The notes beneath the pieces were generated by a model. The model had not been told where the DNA came from. It ran no database searches and worked only from the letters and a program-made list of their open reading frames with translations. A program made the translations under genes and the position numbers. 64,000 nucleotides of DNA from Faecalibacterium langellae (GTDB lineage Bacteria > Bacillota > Clostridia > Oscillospirales > Ruminococcaceae): assembly GCF_002549775.1 (NCBI RefSeq), contig NZ_NMTR01000021.1:868001-932000 (forward strand). Direction: 5' to 3'. Of the stretch, positions 9,194 to 17,698 are shown in pieces. Positions within the stretch are counted from its first letter, which is position 1; every line of letters starts with the position of its first letter.

Positions 9194-11104
9194 TTACGAT
9201 TTCTTTTTTCGTTCGGTATCTTCAATGGTCACTTCCAGGCCCAGTTTTTCCAGCGCGTGGAGCGACTGCTCGGCGTTGGAAGTGTGCTTTGCAGTGTTCT
9301 TGGGCTCATAAGGGCCGATGGGCACCGCCACGCCGGACACATCCTTGATAAGCTTTTTGATCAGCCGCTGGCTGTCCTTGTTGGCGCGGATGAAATCCCG
9401 GAAGGTCTTGCCGCCGTCGATCAGCACGCGGGTGCCGTCGAAGTAGGCTTTGGACTTGCGCAGGTAGGTGTAGAGCATGGGGTCCTTTTCCTGCAGCTGC
9501 TGCACCACCTTTTCCCAATACGGGAAGGGGTTGACCCCCTCCTGCGCCACCTTGCGAGGCTTGTTCAGCACCGGGTCTGCCGGGTTTTCCGGCACGGGCA
9601 CAGGTTCCGGTCTGGCCGCCGGTTCCGGCTCCTGCGGGAGCTGCGCGGGCGGTTCGGCAGATTCTGCGGACGGTGGGCTCTGCGCGGCAGGTTCGTCCCA
9701 GGGCGGGGCGGCCTCTGCCTGCAGCGGCGGCTCCTCGGGCATAGGGGGCACATCGTCGGCCGGGGCGGGAGCGAGCTCTGCCTGTGCAGAGGGCTCTTTC
9801 ACCGGCGCAGCAGCGGGGGCTGCCTGCGTCTGCACCTGAGACGGTTCTGCCTTCGCTGCAGGCTGCACCACCGGCTCTGCCGCAGGCACCGGCTGTGCCG
9901 TCTCGGCTGCCGGTGCACGGGCAAAGGGCTGCACCGGGGCCGCCGCAAAAGGCTGCGGGGCCGCAGGACGCGGCGCAGGCGCTGCTGCTGTCTGCACGGG
10001 TGCAGCCTGATACACCGGCTGCAGCGGCGGCTCAGACAGGCTGAACAGCGCCAGCTCCAGCTCAATGCGCTGGTCGCTGCCGCGGGTCATATGTTCCAGC
10101 GCATTGCCCAGCGTGCGGATTGCCCGGATGGCCTCCCGCTGGCCCAGCTGCGGGCCTTTTTCCAGATAAAGCGCTTCTTCTTCCGGAGAGACACCAGAGA
10201 GCAGCGCCTGCCCGCCGGGCAGTGCCGCCAGCATCAGGGCGCGGTAATGGGCAATGAGTTCCTCGGTCAGGCGCTTCACATCCACCGACTGCTGGCGCAG
10301 CTGGGCCAGCTCGGCCAGCGCCGTGGCACCGTCCTGCGCTTCCAGCGCGTCCGAAATGTGGAACAGGTAGCTGCGGTCGGTGACGCCCGCCATACGGCGC
10401 ACCACGTCGGCGTCGATCTTTGCCGTGACACCGGCACAGGTGTCCAGAATGGACAGCGCATCGCGCAGGGCACCGTCGGCCAGGCGGGCAATGAGCTCCG
10501 CACCGTCCGGGGTCAGTTCCAGCTTTTCCTCCCCCGCAATATATTCCACCCGGCGGGCGATATCCTCCGGCCCGATGCGGGTGAAGTCGTACCGCTGACA
10601 GCGCGAAAGAATGGTGGCGGGCACCTTCTGAATTTCGGTCGTGGCCAGAATGAAGATGACATGAGCAGGCGGTTCTTCCAGCGTCTTCAGCAGGGCGTTG
10701 AAGGCCGCTGTGGACAGCATGTGCACCTCGTCGATGATGTATACCTTATATCGACAGGCACTGGGGGTGTAGGCGGTTTCGTCGCGCAGGTCGCGGATGT
10801 CATCCACGCCGTTGTTGGAAGCCGCGTCCATCTCCACCACATCGAGGATGCTGCCGTTGTCGATGCCCTTGCAAATTTCGCATTCGCCGCAGGGGTCGCC
10901 GTTGACCGGATGCAGACAGTTGACCGCCTTGGCGAAAATTTTTGCGCAGGTGGTCTTGCCGGTGCCGCGCACGCCGGTGAACAGATAGGCGTGGCCCACG
11001 CGGTTTGCCGTGATCTGGTTCTTCAGGGCCGTGACGATGGCACGCTGGCCCACCACGTCCTCAAAGCGCTGGGGTCTCCACTTGCGGTATAAGGCGCGAT
11101 ACAT
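9194..11104 (-). CDS. dnaX: DNA polymerase III subunits gamma/tau
   Basis: DnaX is the clamp-loader ATPase. The protein has 636 residues. The AAA+ domain shows the Walker A GVRGTGKTT, a four-cysteine zinc module (CLHPVNGDPCGECEIC), Walker B VYIIDEVHML and the sensor region LATTEIQKVPATILSRCQR. A long Ala/Pro-rich linker (roughly residues 370-520) leads to a C-terminal domain that in tau-type proteins contacts the polymerase. I used the ATG at 11104, preceded by GAGAGG, because MYRALYRKWRP is the universal start; the frame is open 37 codons further into the SRP RNA gene but that part is not coding. It heads the ybaB-recR operon. Confidence 0.96.
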   Translation of the reverse strand: MYRALYRKWRPQRFEDVVGQRAIVTALKNQITANRVGHAYLFTGVRGTGKTTCAKIFAKAVNCLHPVNGDPCGECEICKGIDNGSILDVVEMDAASNNGVDDIRDLRDETAYTPSACRYKVYIIDEVHMLSTAAFNALLKTLEEPPAHVIFILATTEIQKVPATILSRCQRYDFTRIGPEDIARRVEYIAGEEKLELTPDGAELIARLADGALRDALSILDTCAGVTAKIDADVVRRMAGVTDRSYLFHISDALEAQDGATALAELAQLRQQSVDVKRLTEELIAHYRALMLAALPGGQALLSGVSPEEEALYLEKGPQLGQREAIRAIRTLGNALEHMTRGSDQRIELELALFSLSEPPLQPVYQAAPVQTAAAPAPRPAAPQPFAAAPVQPFARAPAAETAQPVPAAEPVVQPAAKAEPSQVQTQAAPAAAPVKEPSAQAELAPAPADDVPPMPEEPPLQAEAAPPWDEPAAQSPPSAESAEPPAQLPQEPEPAARPEPVPVPENPADPVLNKPRKVAQEGVNPFPYWEKVVQQLQEKDPMLYTYLRKSKAYFDGTRVLIDGGKTFRDFIRANKDSQRLIKKLIKDVSGVAVPIGPYEPKNTAKHTSNAEQSLHALEKLGLEVTIEDTERKKKS

Positions 11105-11134
11105 AGTCCTCTCCCCTTTCCGGCAAAATAAAAA

Positions 11135-11313
11135 GGACAGCGCTTGACGGGGTTTTGTCCCCGCCTTGCGTAACTCGGCATACGGATGCAGGCTGACTGA
11201 AACGCACGAACGCACTGCTTAAGGCTGCTTGGTTCCCCACCTGACCTGGTTCACAGCGAATCCATCGTACAGGACCCGCATCCGTATGCCGAACCACGCA
11301 GCAGGCGCTGTCC
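11135..11313 (-). ncRNA. ffs: Signal recognition particle RNA
   Basis: The RNA scaffold of SRP, which binds Ffh and targets nascent membrane proteins. On the minus strand GGACAGCGC at the 5-prime end pairs with GCGCTGTCC at the 3-prime end. The long helix GGCATACGGATGC pairs with GCATCCGTATGCC, and the Ffh-binding tip reads CCAGGTCAGG, then GGAACCAAGCAGCC. A small 3-prime hairpin (GGGGACAAAACCCC) may belong to an Alu-like part. A TTTTTATTTT run at the end gives termination. It sits just upstream of dnaX, as in many Clostridia. End points are taken from the closing stem. Confidence 0.9.
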
Positions 11314-11338
11314 GACACATTCTTCTGAATGCCAGAAT

Positions 11339-11367
11339 ATTGTACCATAAATGGGGGCAGATTGCAA
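11339..11367 (-). promoter_or_regulatory. Sigma-A promoter for the SRP RNA
   Basis: On the minus strand TTGCAA (11362-11367), 17 bases, TACAAT (11339-11344), placing the start about 20 bases before the RNA helix. Confidence 0.7.
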
Positions 11368-11393
11368 GAGGGGCAAAACGATTTGGAATCATC

Positions 11394-11482
11394 TCCGCTT
11401 CGCTCTGATAATAACAGCGGTCATTTTATTTTTATTTTAGCGTAATTCGCGGCCCGCATGCCGCGAATTACGCAGTTTTCAC
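11394..11482 (+). repeat. Modular palindromic repeat, copy D (short form)
   Basis: The box TCCGCTTCGCTCTG (11394-11407) is followed by an AT-rich stretch with TTTTATTTTTATTTT, a perfect 13-bp stem (GCGTAATTCGCGG at 11440-11452 against 11461-11473) and AGTTTTCAC. The same order of box, AT run, perfect hairpin and ATTTTCAC is found at 36547-36636, and part of it at 14545-14604. Confidence 0.6.
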
Positions 11483-11525
11483 AGAAAAAGCAAGAGCGGA
11501 ATGACCACAGCCATTCCGCTCTCAA
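11483..11525 (-). terminator. Intrinsic terminator after pta
   Basis: On the minus strand GAGAGCGGAATG pairs with CATTCCGCTCTT and is followed by GCTTTTTC. Confidence 0.8.
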
Positions 11526-11553
11526 GGCATTATTTAATTATATGAAGGACCAA

Positions 11554-12579
11554 TCAGGACTGGCAGGCAGTGATCAGGCTCATCTTGTAGACCTCGTCGG
11601 CGTTGCAGCCACGGGACAGGTCGTTGATGGGAGCGTTCAGGCCCTGCAGGATGGGGCCGTAAGCAGCATAGCCGCCCAGACGCTGTGCGATCTTATAGCC
11701 GATGTTGCCGGCCTCGATGTTGGGGAAGATGAAGGTGTTGGCCTGGCCAGCGACCTTGCTGCCCTTGCACTTGACCTGTGCGACCTCGGGAGCAACGGCA
11801 GCGTCAAACTGCAGCTCACCGTCCACAGCCAGCTCGGGGTCCATCTCCTGTGCCTTGATGACAGCATCGTGGCTCAGAGCGACGGTGCCGCCCTTGCCGG
11901 AGCCCTTGGTGGAGAAGCTCAGCACAGCCACCTTCGGGTCGATGCCGAACAGCTTTGCGGTCTTGGCGGTCTCGATGGCGACCTCAGCCAGCTTTGCGGA
12001 AGCAGCGACCTTGACCTCGCCGGTAGCCTTATCAATGGTATCGGTGTAGTCGATGTTGACGGCGCAGTCGCCCATGGCAATGCGCTTCAGGCCTTCCTCG
12101 CCGCAGTCACGGTCCAGAATGAAGCAGGAGCTCACCAGATGTGCGCCCTTCTTGGTCTTGACCAGCTGCAGAGCGGGGCGGATGGTGTCGGCGGTGGAGT
12201 AGGTAGCGCCGCCCAGCAGGCAGTCGGCCTTGCCCATCTTCACCAGCATGGTGCCGAAGTAGTTGGACTTCTTCAGCAGAGCGGTGCACTCCTCAGCGGT
12301 CTGCTTGCCCTTGCGCAGCTCCACCATGGTGTTGACCATCTCATCGAAGCCGGCGTAGTTCTCGGGGTCGATGATCTCGGCAGCGGAAATATCAAAGTTA
12401 CCGGCGGCAGCAGCAGCCTTGCACTCAGCCTCGTTGCCCACCATGACGACCTTCAGCACGCCCTCAGCCAGCAGCTTTGCAGCAGCCTCCAGGATGCGGG
12501 GATCATTGCCCTCGGTGAAAACGATCGTCTTGGGATTTGCCTTCAGCTGTGCTACCAGCGGCGCAAACATATCAGCCAT
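11554..12579 (-). CDS. pta: Phosphate acetyltransferase
   Basis: Pta converts acetyl-CoA and phosphate to acetyl phosphate for acetate formation and substrate-level ATP synthesis, normally with acetate kinase (not in this window). The protein has 341 residues, the length of the short form without regulatory N-terminal domains. Motifs include VFTEGNDPRILEAA, GGATYSTADTIRPALQ, VLSFSTKGSGKG and the C-terminal QGLNAPINDLSRGC. The ATG at 12579 follows GGAGGT; an upstream in-frame start lacks a ribosome site. Phosphotransbutyrylase is related, but the conserved C-terminal block favours Pta. Confidence 0.93.
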   Translation of the reverse strand: MADMFAPLVAQLKANPKTIVFTEGNDPRILEAAAKLLAEGVLKVVMVGNEAECKAAAAAGNFDISAAEIIDPENYAGFDEMVNTMVELRKGKQTAEECTALLKKSNYFGTMLVKMGKADCLLGGATYSTADTIRPALQLVKTKKGAHLVSSCFILDRDCGEEGLKRIAMGDCAVNIDYTDTIDKATGEVKVAASAKLAEVAIETAKTAKLFGIDPKVAVLSFSTKGSGKGGTVALSHDAVIKAQEMDPELAVDGELQFDAAVAPEVAQVKCKGSKVAGQANTFIFPNIEAGNIGYKIAQRLGGYAAYGPILQGLNAPINDLSRGCNADEVYKMSLITACQS

Positions 12580-12653
12580 TGTGATTACCTCCGAATTTAC
12601 TTTCCAAAATTCGCACCCCGCGCGTGTTGGACACAAGGATGCCTTTCTCTTTT

Positions 12654-12681
12654 ATTCTAGCACAGACGGCAAAAAGTTCAA
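12654..12681 (-). promoter_or_regulatory. Sigma-A promoter for pta
   Basis: On the minus strand TTGAAC (12676-12681), 16 bases, TAGAAT (12654-12659). Confidence 0.6.
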
Positions 12682-12775
12682 GACAAAATTGGCTTTTTGT
12701 GCTATTATTTTAAGAGAAAAAGCGCTTTCATTTGTGAATAAAATATCATACTGTTTCTGAGGGAGATCGACCGCC

Positions 12776-13351
12776 ATGGATTGGGATACATTAAAAACAG
12801 AATGCCTTGCCTGCACGAAGTGTGAGCTGTGCCAAACCCGCACGAATGTGGTGTTTGGGCAGGGCGCGCAGAACGCCGAGGTCCTCTTTGTGGGCGAGGG
12901 CCCGGGCCAGAGCGAGGACGAGCAGGGCCTGCCTTTCGTGGGCCGCAGCGGCCAGCTGCTGGACAAGTACCTGTTCGCCATTGATCTGGACCGCAGCCGG
13001 AACTGCTACATTGCCAACATCGTCAAGTGCCGCCCGCCCCAGAACCGCGACCCCCGGCCCGAAGAAAGCGAAGCCTGCATGCCCTGGCTGCGGGAGCAGT
13101 TCCGCCTGCTGAAGCCGAAGATCGTCGTGTGCCTGGGCCGCATCGCCGCCCAGCGGATGATCAAACCGGATTTTTCCGTCACTCGGGAGCACGGGCAGTT
13201 CTTTGAGAAAGGCGGCATCCTGTTCATGGGCACCTTCCATCCGGCCGCCCTGCTGCGCCAGCCGCAGAACAAGCCCGCCGCCTTTTCAGACTTTGCCGCC
13301 CTGCGGGACACGATCGGTACTGTGTGCGAGCACACCTACCAGGGCGATTGA
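12776..13351 (+). CDS. Uracil-DNA glycosylase, family 4-like (Fe-S)
   Basis: This enzyme removes uracil from DNA to start base-excision repair. The 191-residue protein begins with a cysteine-rich segment (CLACTKCELC), followed by motif A GEGPGQSEDEQGLPFVG, two further cysteines around residues 85 and 101 (KCRPPQNRDPRPEESEAC) that complete a likely 4Fe-4S site, and the second active-site motif GTFHPAALLR. This is the layout of the family 4 enzymes and of the related phage SPO1-type polymerase domain. GGGAG lies about ten bases before the ATG. It is divergent from pta and followed by an unassigned ATPase across a strong hairpin. Confidence 0.9.
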   Translation: MDWDTLKTECLACTKCELCQTRTNVVFGQGAQNAEVLFVGEGPGQSEDEQGLPFVGRSGQLLDKYLFAIDLDRSRNCYIANIVKCRPPQNRDPRPEESEACMPWLREQFRLLKPKIVVCLGRIAAQRMIKPDFSVTREHGQFFEKGGILFMGTFHPAALLRQPQNKPAAFSDFAALRDTIGTVCEHTYQGD

Positions 13352-13364
13352 AATACGGAACCAA

Positions 13365-13404
13365 ACACCTCTCTTTTGCATACTCTAAAGCAAAAGAGAG
13401 GTGT
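13365..13404 (+). promoter_or_regulatory. Perfect 15-bp hairpin covering the ribosome site of the next gene
   Basis: ACACCTCTCTTTTGC (13365-13379) and its exact complement (13390-13404) form a stem with a ten-base loop. The right arm contains AGAGAGG, the ribosome site for the ATG at 13411. No T-run follows, so it is not an ordinary terminator. It could block translation of the ATPase or stabilise the end of the upstream message. Confidence 0.6.
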
Positions 13405-13410
13405 GACACT

Positions 13411-14496
13411 ATGGAAAACGCAAGACCTGTTTCCGTGGATTTTTTCCTGGGCGCGACCACGCCCGCCGGGTTCAAGGGCTATTTTGAGCCGCTGCGCCGT
13501 GAACCCGGGATGCAGATGTACCTGATCAAAAGCGGCCCCGGCTGCGGCAAATCCACCCTGATGAAGCGGCTGGCCCGCACCGCCGAACAGCAGGGCGAGA
13601 CCGTGGAGCGCGTCCACTGCGCCAGCGACCCCGACAGCCTGGACGGCGTCATCCTGCCCGCGCGGCACAAGGCCATCGTGGACGCCACTGCGCCCCATGT
13701 GATGGAGCCGGATGCCCCCGGCGCGGACGAGGTGGTGGTGAGCTTGTACCACACCATCGACGCCGAGGCACTGCACCCCCACGCCGACGATGTGAGGGCC
13801 CTGTTCGCCCGCAACGCCATGCTGCGCAGCCGGGCGGCGCGGTATATCGCTTCGGCCGGGAGTTTGCTGCTGGACAGCCGCCGGGCCGAAGCCTGCAGTG
13901 CAAACTTTGAAAAAGTGCGCCGCTACGTCAAGCGCCTGTGTGCCCGGGTGCTGCCCCGCACCGAGACCTTTGGCAGCGAAGAACTGCGGCTGCTTTCGGC
14001 CATCACGCCGAAGGGCGAAGTGTTCTACCAGGGCACCGCCCAGGCACTGGCCGACAAGTTCGTGGTGTTCCGCGACGACTACGGGGCCGTTTCCCGCCTG
14101 CTGCTGGAGCTGATCCGCGCCGAAGCGCTGGCCCGCGGCCACCACATCATCACCTGCCCCTGCGCCATGCACCCGGAGGATAAGATCGACCACATCCTCA
14201 TCCCGGAACTGCGGCTGGCCTTCCTCACCGACAACCGGTGGCACCCGGTACAGCTGCCCGGTGTGCAGGCCGTGCGCTGCACCCGCTTCCTGGACCGGGA
14301 GAATCTTGCCGCCTACCGCGCACGGCTGCGGTTCAACGAGCGCGCCGCCGCCGAGCTGCTGGAGCAGGCCTGCGCCCTGATGGCCCAGGCCAAGAGCTGC
14401 CACGACGAACTGGAGACCTATTACCGTGCGGCGGTGGATTTTGCAAAGGTAGATGAAGCCGCCAAAGAATGTGCCGGGTTGTTTGGGCTGGAGTAA
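13411..14496 (+). CDS. P-loop ATPase of unassigned function
   Basis: I do not recognise a named function. The 361-residue soluble protein has one clear Walker A (SGPGCGKSTLMKR, residues 41-53) close to the N-terminus after a conserved-looking VDFFLGATTPAGFKGYF. A second domain from about residue 210 (AITPKGEVFYQG) resembles the repeat half of a family of clostridial proteins built from two P-loop-like halves, but its second loop is degenerate: PKGEVFYQG has no GK[ST]. The C-terminal third is helical. The start follows AGAGAGG inside a perfect hairpin. The frame is open upstream, but MENARPVSVDFFLG is the only start with a ribosome site. Signals of secretion or membrane segments are absent. 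Confidence 0.7.
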   Translation: MENARPVSVDFFLGATTPAGFKGYFEPLRREPGMQMYLIKSGPGCGKSTLMKRLARTAEQQGETVERVHCASDPDSLDGVILPARHKAIVDATAPHVMEPDAPGADEVVVSLYHTIDAEALHPHADDVRALFARNAMLRSRAARYIASAGSLLLDSRRAEACSANFEKVRRYVKRLCARVLPRTETFGSEELRLLSAITPKGEVFYQGTAQALADKFVVFRDDYGAVSRLLLELIRAEALARGHHIITCPCAMHPEDKIDHILIPELRLAFLTDNRWHPVQLPGVQAVRCTRFLDRENLAAYRARLRFNERAAAELLEQACALMAQAKSCHDELETYYRAAVDFAKVDEAAKECAGLFGLE

Positions 14497-14509
14497 CACT
14501 ATTTGAAAT

Positions 14510-14770
14510 GGCCACCGCGTGCGCTCTGGCCATAATCAGTGGAAAAATTATTTTTATATTCGCGTTTGTCGCGCCCTGCGGGGCGCTCCAAACGCATTTT
14601 CACGGGTGGGGTCGTGACGGAGACAGAGGTATCTGCTGCACCCGCTCCCCTGCGGGGAGCTGTCGCGCAGCGACTGAGGGGCTTTTGAATCGGAGAAGCG
14701 AAAAAATGCGTTGAGCGAAGCGGCTGGCATTTTTTCGTTTCGACCTCTGCCTTGGGATTATCAAGGGCGA
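14510..14770 (+). repeat. Modular palindromic repeat, copy A
   Basis: It opens with the terminal module GGCCACCGCG...CTCTGGCC (14510-14531). An AT-rich run, a hairpin (14562-14595) with GCGTTTG/CAAACGC and GCGCCC/GGGCGC arms, and ATTTTCACG follow. Further on come AGCGAAGCGG and GCATTTTTTCGTTTCGACCT (14727-14746), nearly the same as GCATCTTTTCGCTTCGACCT in copy B. No convincing gene lies inside. End points are approximate. Confidence 0.6.
14644..14680 (+). repeat. CTGAGGGG hairpin repeat, copy 1
   Basis: GCTCCCC-TGC-GGGGAGC is followed by GTCGC-GCA-GCGAC and TGAGGGG. The reverse complement of 21238-21306 has the same two hairpins in the same order, ending in CTGAGAGGG. This copy is nested within the longer repeat region. 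Confidence 0.55.
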
Positions 14771-15153
14771 GCAGCCCCTTGTTTGCAACGGCGACGACCG
14801 CCGCCAGTGGCGGATACAGGGAGGAGCTGTTGGGGCAGCGGCCTGCAGGATGCGAGTGCCGCCCAAGGCACGAAGCAGACCTAGGGGGCCGCAACCCGTC
14901 GGATCCAGCGCGTCGAAATCGCTGTGACCTTGCTGCGCTGAACACGCAGCATTTGCTCCGCAAACCGGTCTGCGGCTTAAAAGCCCCACTGGGGCTTTCA
15001 TGCCCTCCGGGCACCGCCGTCCTTTCTGGTTCTCTTTTGTGCGGCAAAAGAGAACATATCCGGCGGAGATGTTTCTCATAAAAGCCATCAGACCTGCCCT
15101 ACGCGACTGCACTCTGCACAAGAAGCATTTTCATCTAAAAGGAAGTGAACTCT
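14771..15153 (+). other. Gene-free stretch with several small palindromes
   Basis: Open frames here have no ribosome sites and no family resemblance. Visible structures are AAAGCCCC/GGGGCTTT near 14980-14998, GCCC-TCC-GGGC at 15002-15012, and GTTCTCTTTT against AAAAGAGAAC at 15029-15054. With copy A it makes a gap of more than 650 bases, very long for this window, and it looks like an accumulation of short repeats. Confidence 0.5.
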
Positions 15154-17646
15154 ATGCCCGCCATCCATCTTCCCATCCGGCAGCTGGTGGAATTTCTGCT
15201 GCACACCGGCAGCATCGACAGCCGTTTTGCAGGGTTTGACCGCGCGCTGGAAGGTGCCCGCATCCACCGCAGGCTGCAGAAAGCCGCCGGAGAGGGCTAC
15301 GAAGCCGAGGTGTTCCTCTCTGCCGAACGGGAAGCGGACGGCATTGCTTTCACGCTGGAAGGCCGGGCCGACGGTATTTTTACGGACGAGGGCGGCCCCG
15401 TGACCATCGACGAGATCAAGACCACGGCCGTCCCCTTTGAGGAGATCACCGAGGAGATGAACCCCTGCCACTGGGCGCAGGGCATGGTGTATGCCGCCAT
15501 TTATTCCGACCAGCAAAGCCTTTCCAAAATCAACGTGCGGCTGACCTATTATCAGATCGACACCGACCAGATCATCCGCTTCGTGCGGCACTTTTCCCGG
15601 GAAGAACTGGACACCTTCCTGCGCGGGCTCTTGCAGCAATATGCCCCCTGGGCGCAGCGCCAGTTGGACTGGAGTGTCCGGCGGGCCGAAAGCCTTTCCG
15701 CACTGCGGTTTCCGTTTGCTGAATACCGCCCCGGCCAGCGGGCACTGGCGGGCGAAGTATACCGCGCCTGCCGCGCCGGAAAGGACGCCGACCACAAGGG
15801 CGGCACCCGGCTGTTCTGCCAGGCACCCACCGGAATCGGCAAGACCATGAGCGCCATCTTTCCCGCCCTGCGGTCCATGGGCGAAGGCAGCGGCGAAAAG
15901 CTCTTTTACCTCACCGCCCGCAACACGACCCAGGCCGCCGCCGAGGACGCCATCGCCCGGCTGCGGGCAGCGGACCCCGGCCTTGCGCTGCGCAGCGTGA
16001 CCCTGACCGCCAAGGAAAAGGTCTGCCTGCACCCGGACGCCGAAGGCCGCCCGGCCTGTCTGCCGGAGATGTGCCCCTTCGCCAATGGTTACTACAGCCG
16101 GGTGAAGGACGTGCTGGCCGCCCTGCTGGACGGCCCCGGCAGCTTTGACCGTGCCGCTCTGGCCGACACCGCCCGGCAGTTCTCGGTGTGCCCGTTTGAG
16201 CTGGGGCTGGATCTGAGCGAGTGGTGCGATGTGGTCATTGGCGACTACAACTACCTGTTCGACCCGGTGGTGCATCTGAAGCGGTTCTTTGATGCTTCCG
16301 GCGACTGGCTGTTCCTCATTGACGAGGCGCACAACCTGCCGGACCGTGCCCGGGCGATGTACTCCGCCAGCTTTTCCAAAAGCAGCCTGACCGACGCAAA
16401 GCGCGCCCTCGGCAAGGGCAAAAGTTCCCTGAAAACCGCCCTGAGCAAGGCTGACAAGGCCTTTCTGGAGGCGCGAAAACTCTGCGGAAAGCTGGCACCC
16501 CGGCGTGCTGCACTGGAAACCGCGCCGGAAGAAGCCGCCCAGACCAGCCTTCTGCCCGGACCCGCCGATGCGCCCGCACTGGAACTGCCGGAGCCGATCT
16601 TTGCCCGGGAAGGCACAGTGTTTCTCCGGGAATTGCCCGCCGCATTGCTCACGCCGCTGCGGGCTGTGCAGGCCCCTTTGCAGGACTGGCTGGAAGCAAA
16701 CCCGGATGCGGACGCCCATGCCCAGCTGCTGGACCTCTATTTTGCCGTGCAGGACATCACCCGCGCCGCCGAACGCTACGACAGCCACTTTGTCACCCAG
16801 CTTTCCGCCTACGGCAGTGACCTGACCCTTCACCTGCTCTGCCTGGACCCGGCACCCTTTGTGGACGCCAGCCTTGCCGCCGGGCGCAGCGCCGCGCTGT
16901 TCAGCGCCACCCTCGCCCCGCCGGGCTATTACCGGGGTGTGCTGGGCTGCCCGGACGCCCGGGCCGTGGCGCTGGAAAGCCCATTTCCGGCAGAAAATCT
17001 CGGGTTGTATTGCCTGCCGAATATCTCCACCCGCTACCGCGACCGGGACGCCAGCGTGCAGGCGGTTTCGGACGCTCTGGCCCGACTGGCGCTGAGCAAA
17101 ACCGGCAACTATCTGGCCTTTTTCCCCAGCTATGCCTACCTGCGGCAGGTGCGCGAGGACTTTGCGGCACGGTATCCAGGCATCCGCACCCTTGCGCAGG
17201 AGAGCAAAGCCGACGATGCCGCACGGGCAGAGTTTCTCGCCGCATTTGTGCCGGACCCCAAAGAAACTCTGCTGGGGTTCGGGGTGCTGGGCGGTGTGTT
17301 CGGCGAGGGTGTGGACCTGGCCGGGGACCGGCTCATCGGCTGCGCCATCGTGGGCGTGGGCCTGCCCCAGGTGAACCCCCGGCAGGAGATGCTGCGCCGC
17401 TACTATGACGAACAGAATGGCTGCGGTTTTGACTACGCTTACCGCTTCCCCGGCATGAACAAGGTGCTGCAGGCAGCCGGGCGGGTCATCCGCACGCCGG
17501 AAGACAAGGGCGTGGTGCTGCTTTTGGACGACCGGTTCGCCCTGCCGGAATACGCCCGGCTGTTCCCGCCCCACTGGCGGCACATCCGTTATCTGCGCAG
17601 CAATGACGAGCTGGAACAACAGCTGCATCATTTCTGGCAGAATTGA
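15154..17646 (+). CDS. Fe-S superfamily 2 helicase (XPD/DinG-like) fused to an N-terminal RecB-type nuclease domain
   Basis: The protein has 830 residues. Residues 1-180 carry a PD-(D/E)xK-type nuclease pattern, GRADGIF...IDEIKTT, with the Asp and ExK of the active site. The helicase follows: Walker A APTGIGKT near residue 225, four cysteines (KEKVCLHPD, RPACLPEMCPF, FSVCPFEL) positioned like the XPD 4Fe-4S cluster, the DEAH box LIDEAHNLPD, and C-terminal motifs FSATLAPPGYY, GVLGGVFGEGVDLAG and QAAGRVIRTPEDKG. The ATG follows AAGGAAG by eight bases. Such fusions act on DNA in repair; the exact substrate is unknown. It stands alone between a repeat-rich gap and a terminator. Confidence 0.88.
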   Translation: MPAIHLPIRQLVEFLLHTGSIDSRFAGFDRALEGARIHRRLQKAAGEGYEAEVFLSAEREADGIAFTLEGRADGIFTDEGGPVTIDEIKTTAVPFEEITEEMNPCHWAQGMVYAAIYSDQQSLSKINVRLTYYQIDTDQIIRFVRHFSREELDTFLRGLLQQYAPWAQRQLDWSVRRAESLSALRFPFAEYRPGQRALAGEVYRACRAGKDADHKGGTRLFCQAPTGIGKTMSAIFPALRSMGEGSGEKLFYLTARNTTQAAAEDAIARLRAADPGLALRSVTLTAKEKVCLHPDAEGRPACLPEMCPFANGYYSRVKDVLAALLDGPGSFDRAALADTARQFSVCPFELGLDLSEWCDVVIGDYNYLFDPVVHLKRFFDASGDWLFLIDEAHNLPDRARAMYSASFSKSSLTDAKRALGKGKSSLKTALSKADKAFLEARKLCGKLAPRRAALETAPEEAAQTSLLPGPADAPALELPEPIFAREGTVFLRELPAALLTPLRAVQAPLQDWLEANPDADAHAQLLDLYFAVQDITRAAERYDSHFVTQLSAYGSDLTLHLLCLDPAPFVDASLAAGRSAALFSATLAPPGYYRGVLGCPDARAVALESPFPAENLGLYCLPNISTRYRDRDASVQAVSDALARLALSKTGNYLAFFPSYAYLRQVREDFAARYPGIRTLAQESKADDAARAEFLAAFVPDPKETLLGFGVLGGVFGEGVDLAGDRLIGCAIVGVGLPQVNPRQEMLRRYYDEQNGCGFDYAYRFPGMNKVLQAAGRVIRTPEDKGVVLLLDDRFALPEYARLFPPHWRHIRYLRSNDELEQQLHHFWQN

Positions 17647-17652
17647 TACGAC

Positions 17653-17681
17653 AAAAGGCCGATGCAGCTGCATCGGCCTTT
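17653..17681 (+). terminator. Bidirectional terminator between the helicase and the hydrolase genes
   Basis: AAAGGCCGATGCA and its complement form a 13-bp palindrome with T on one side and A on the other, serving two converging genes. Confidence 0.8.
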
Positions 17682-17698
17682 CTGGTTCCTTCTGGTTT

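Noticed and set aside
9194-11104. Programmed frameshift in dnaX as in E. coli
   Set aside because: I did not see a convincing slippery A-rich heptamer with a following stem, and many bacteria make only the long form.
14499-15121. Two minus-strand open frames of 173 and 182 codons in the repeat-rich gap
   Set aside because: They have no ribosome sites, run through palindromes and repeat modules, and have Arg/Ser/Pro-rich content typical of spurious frames.
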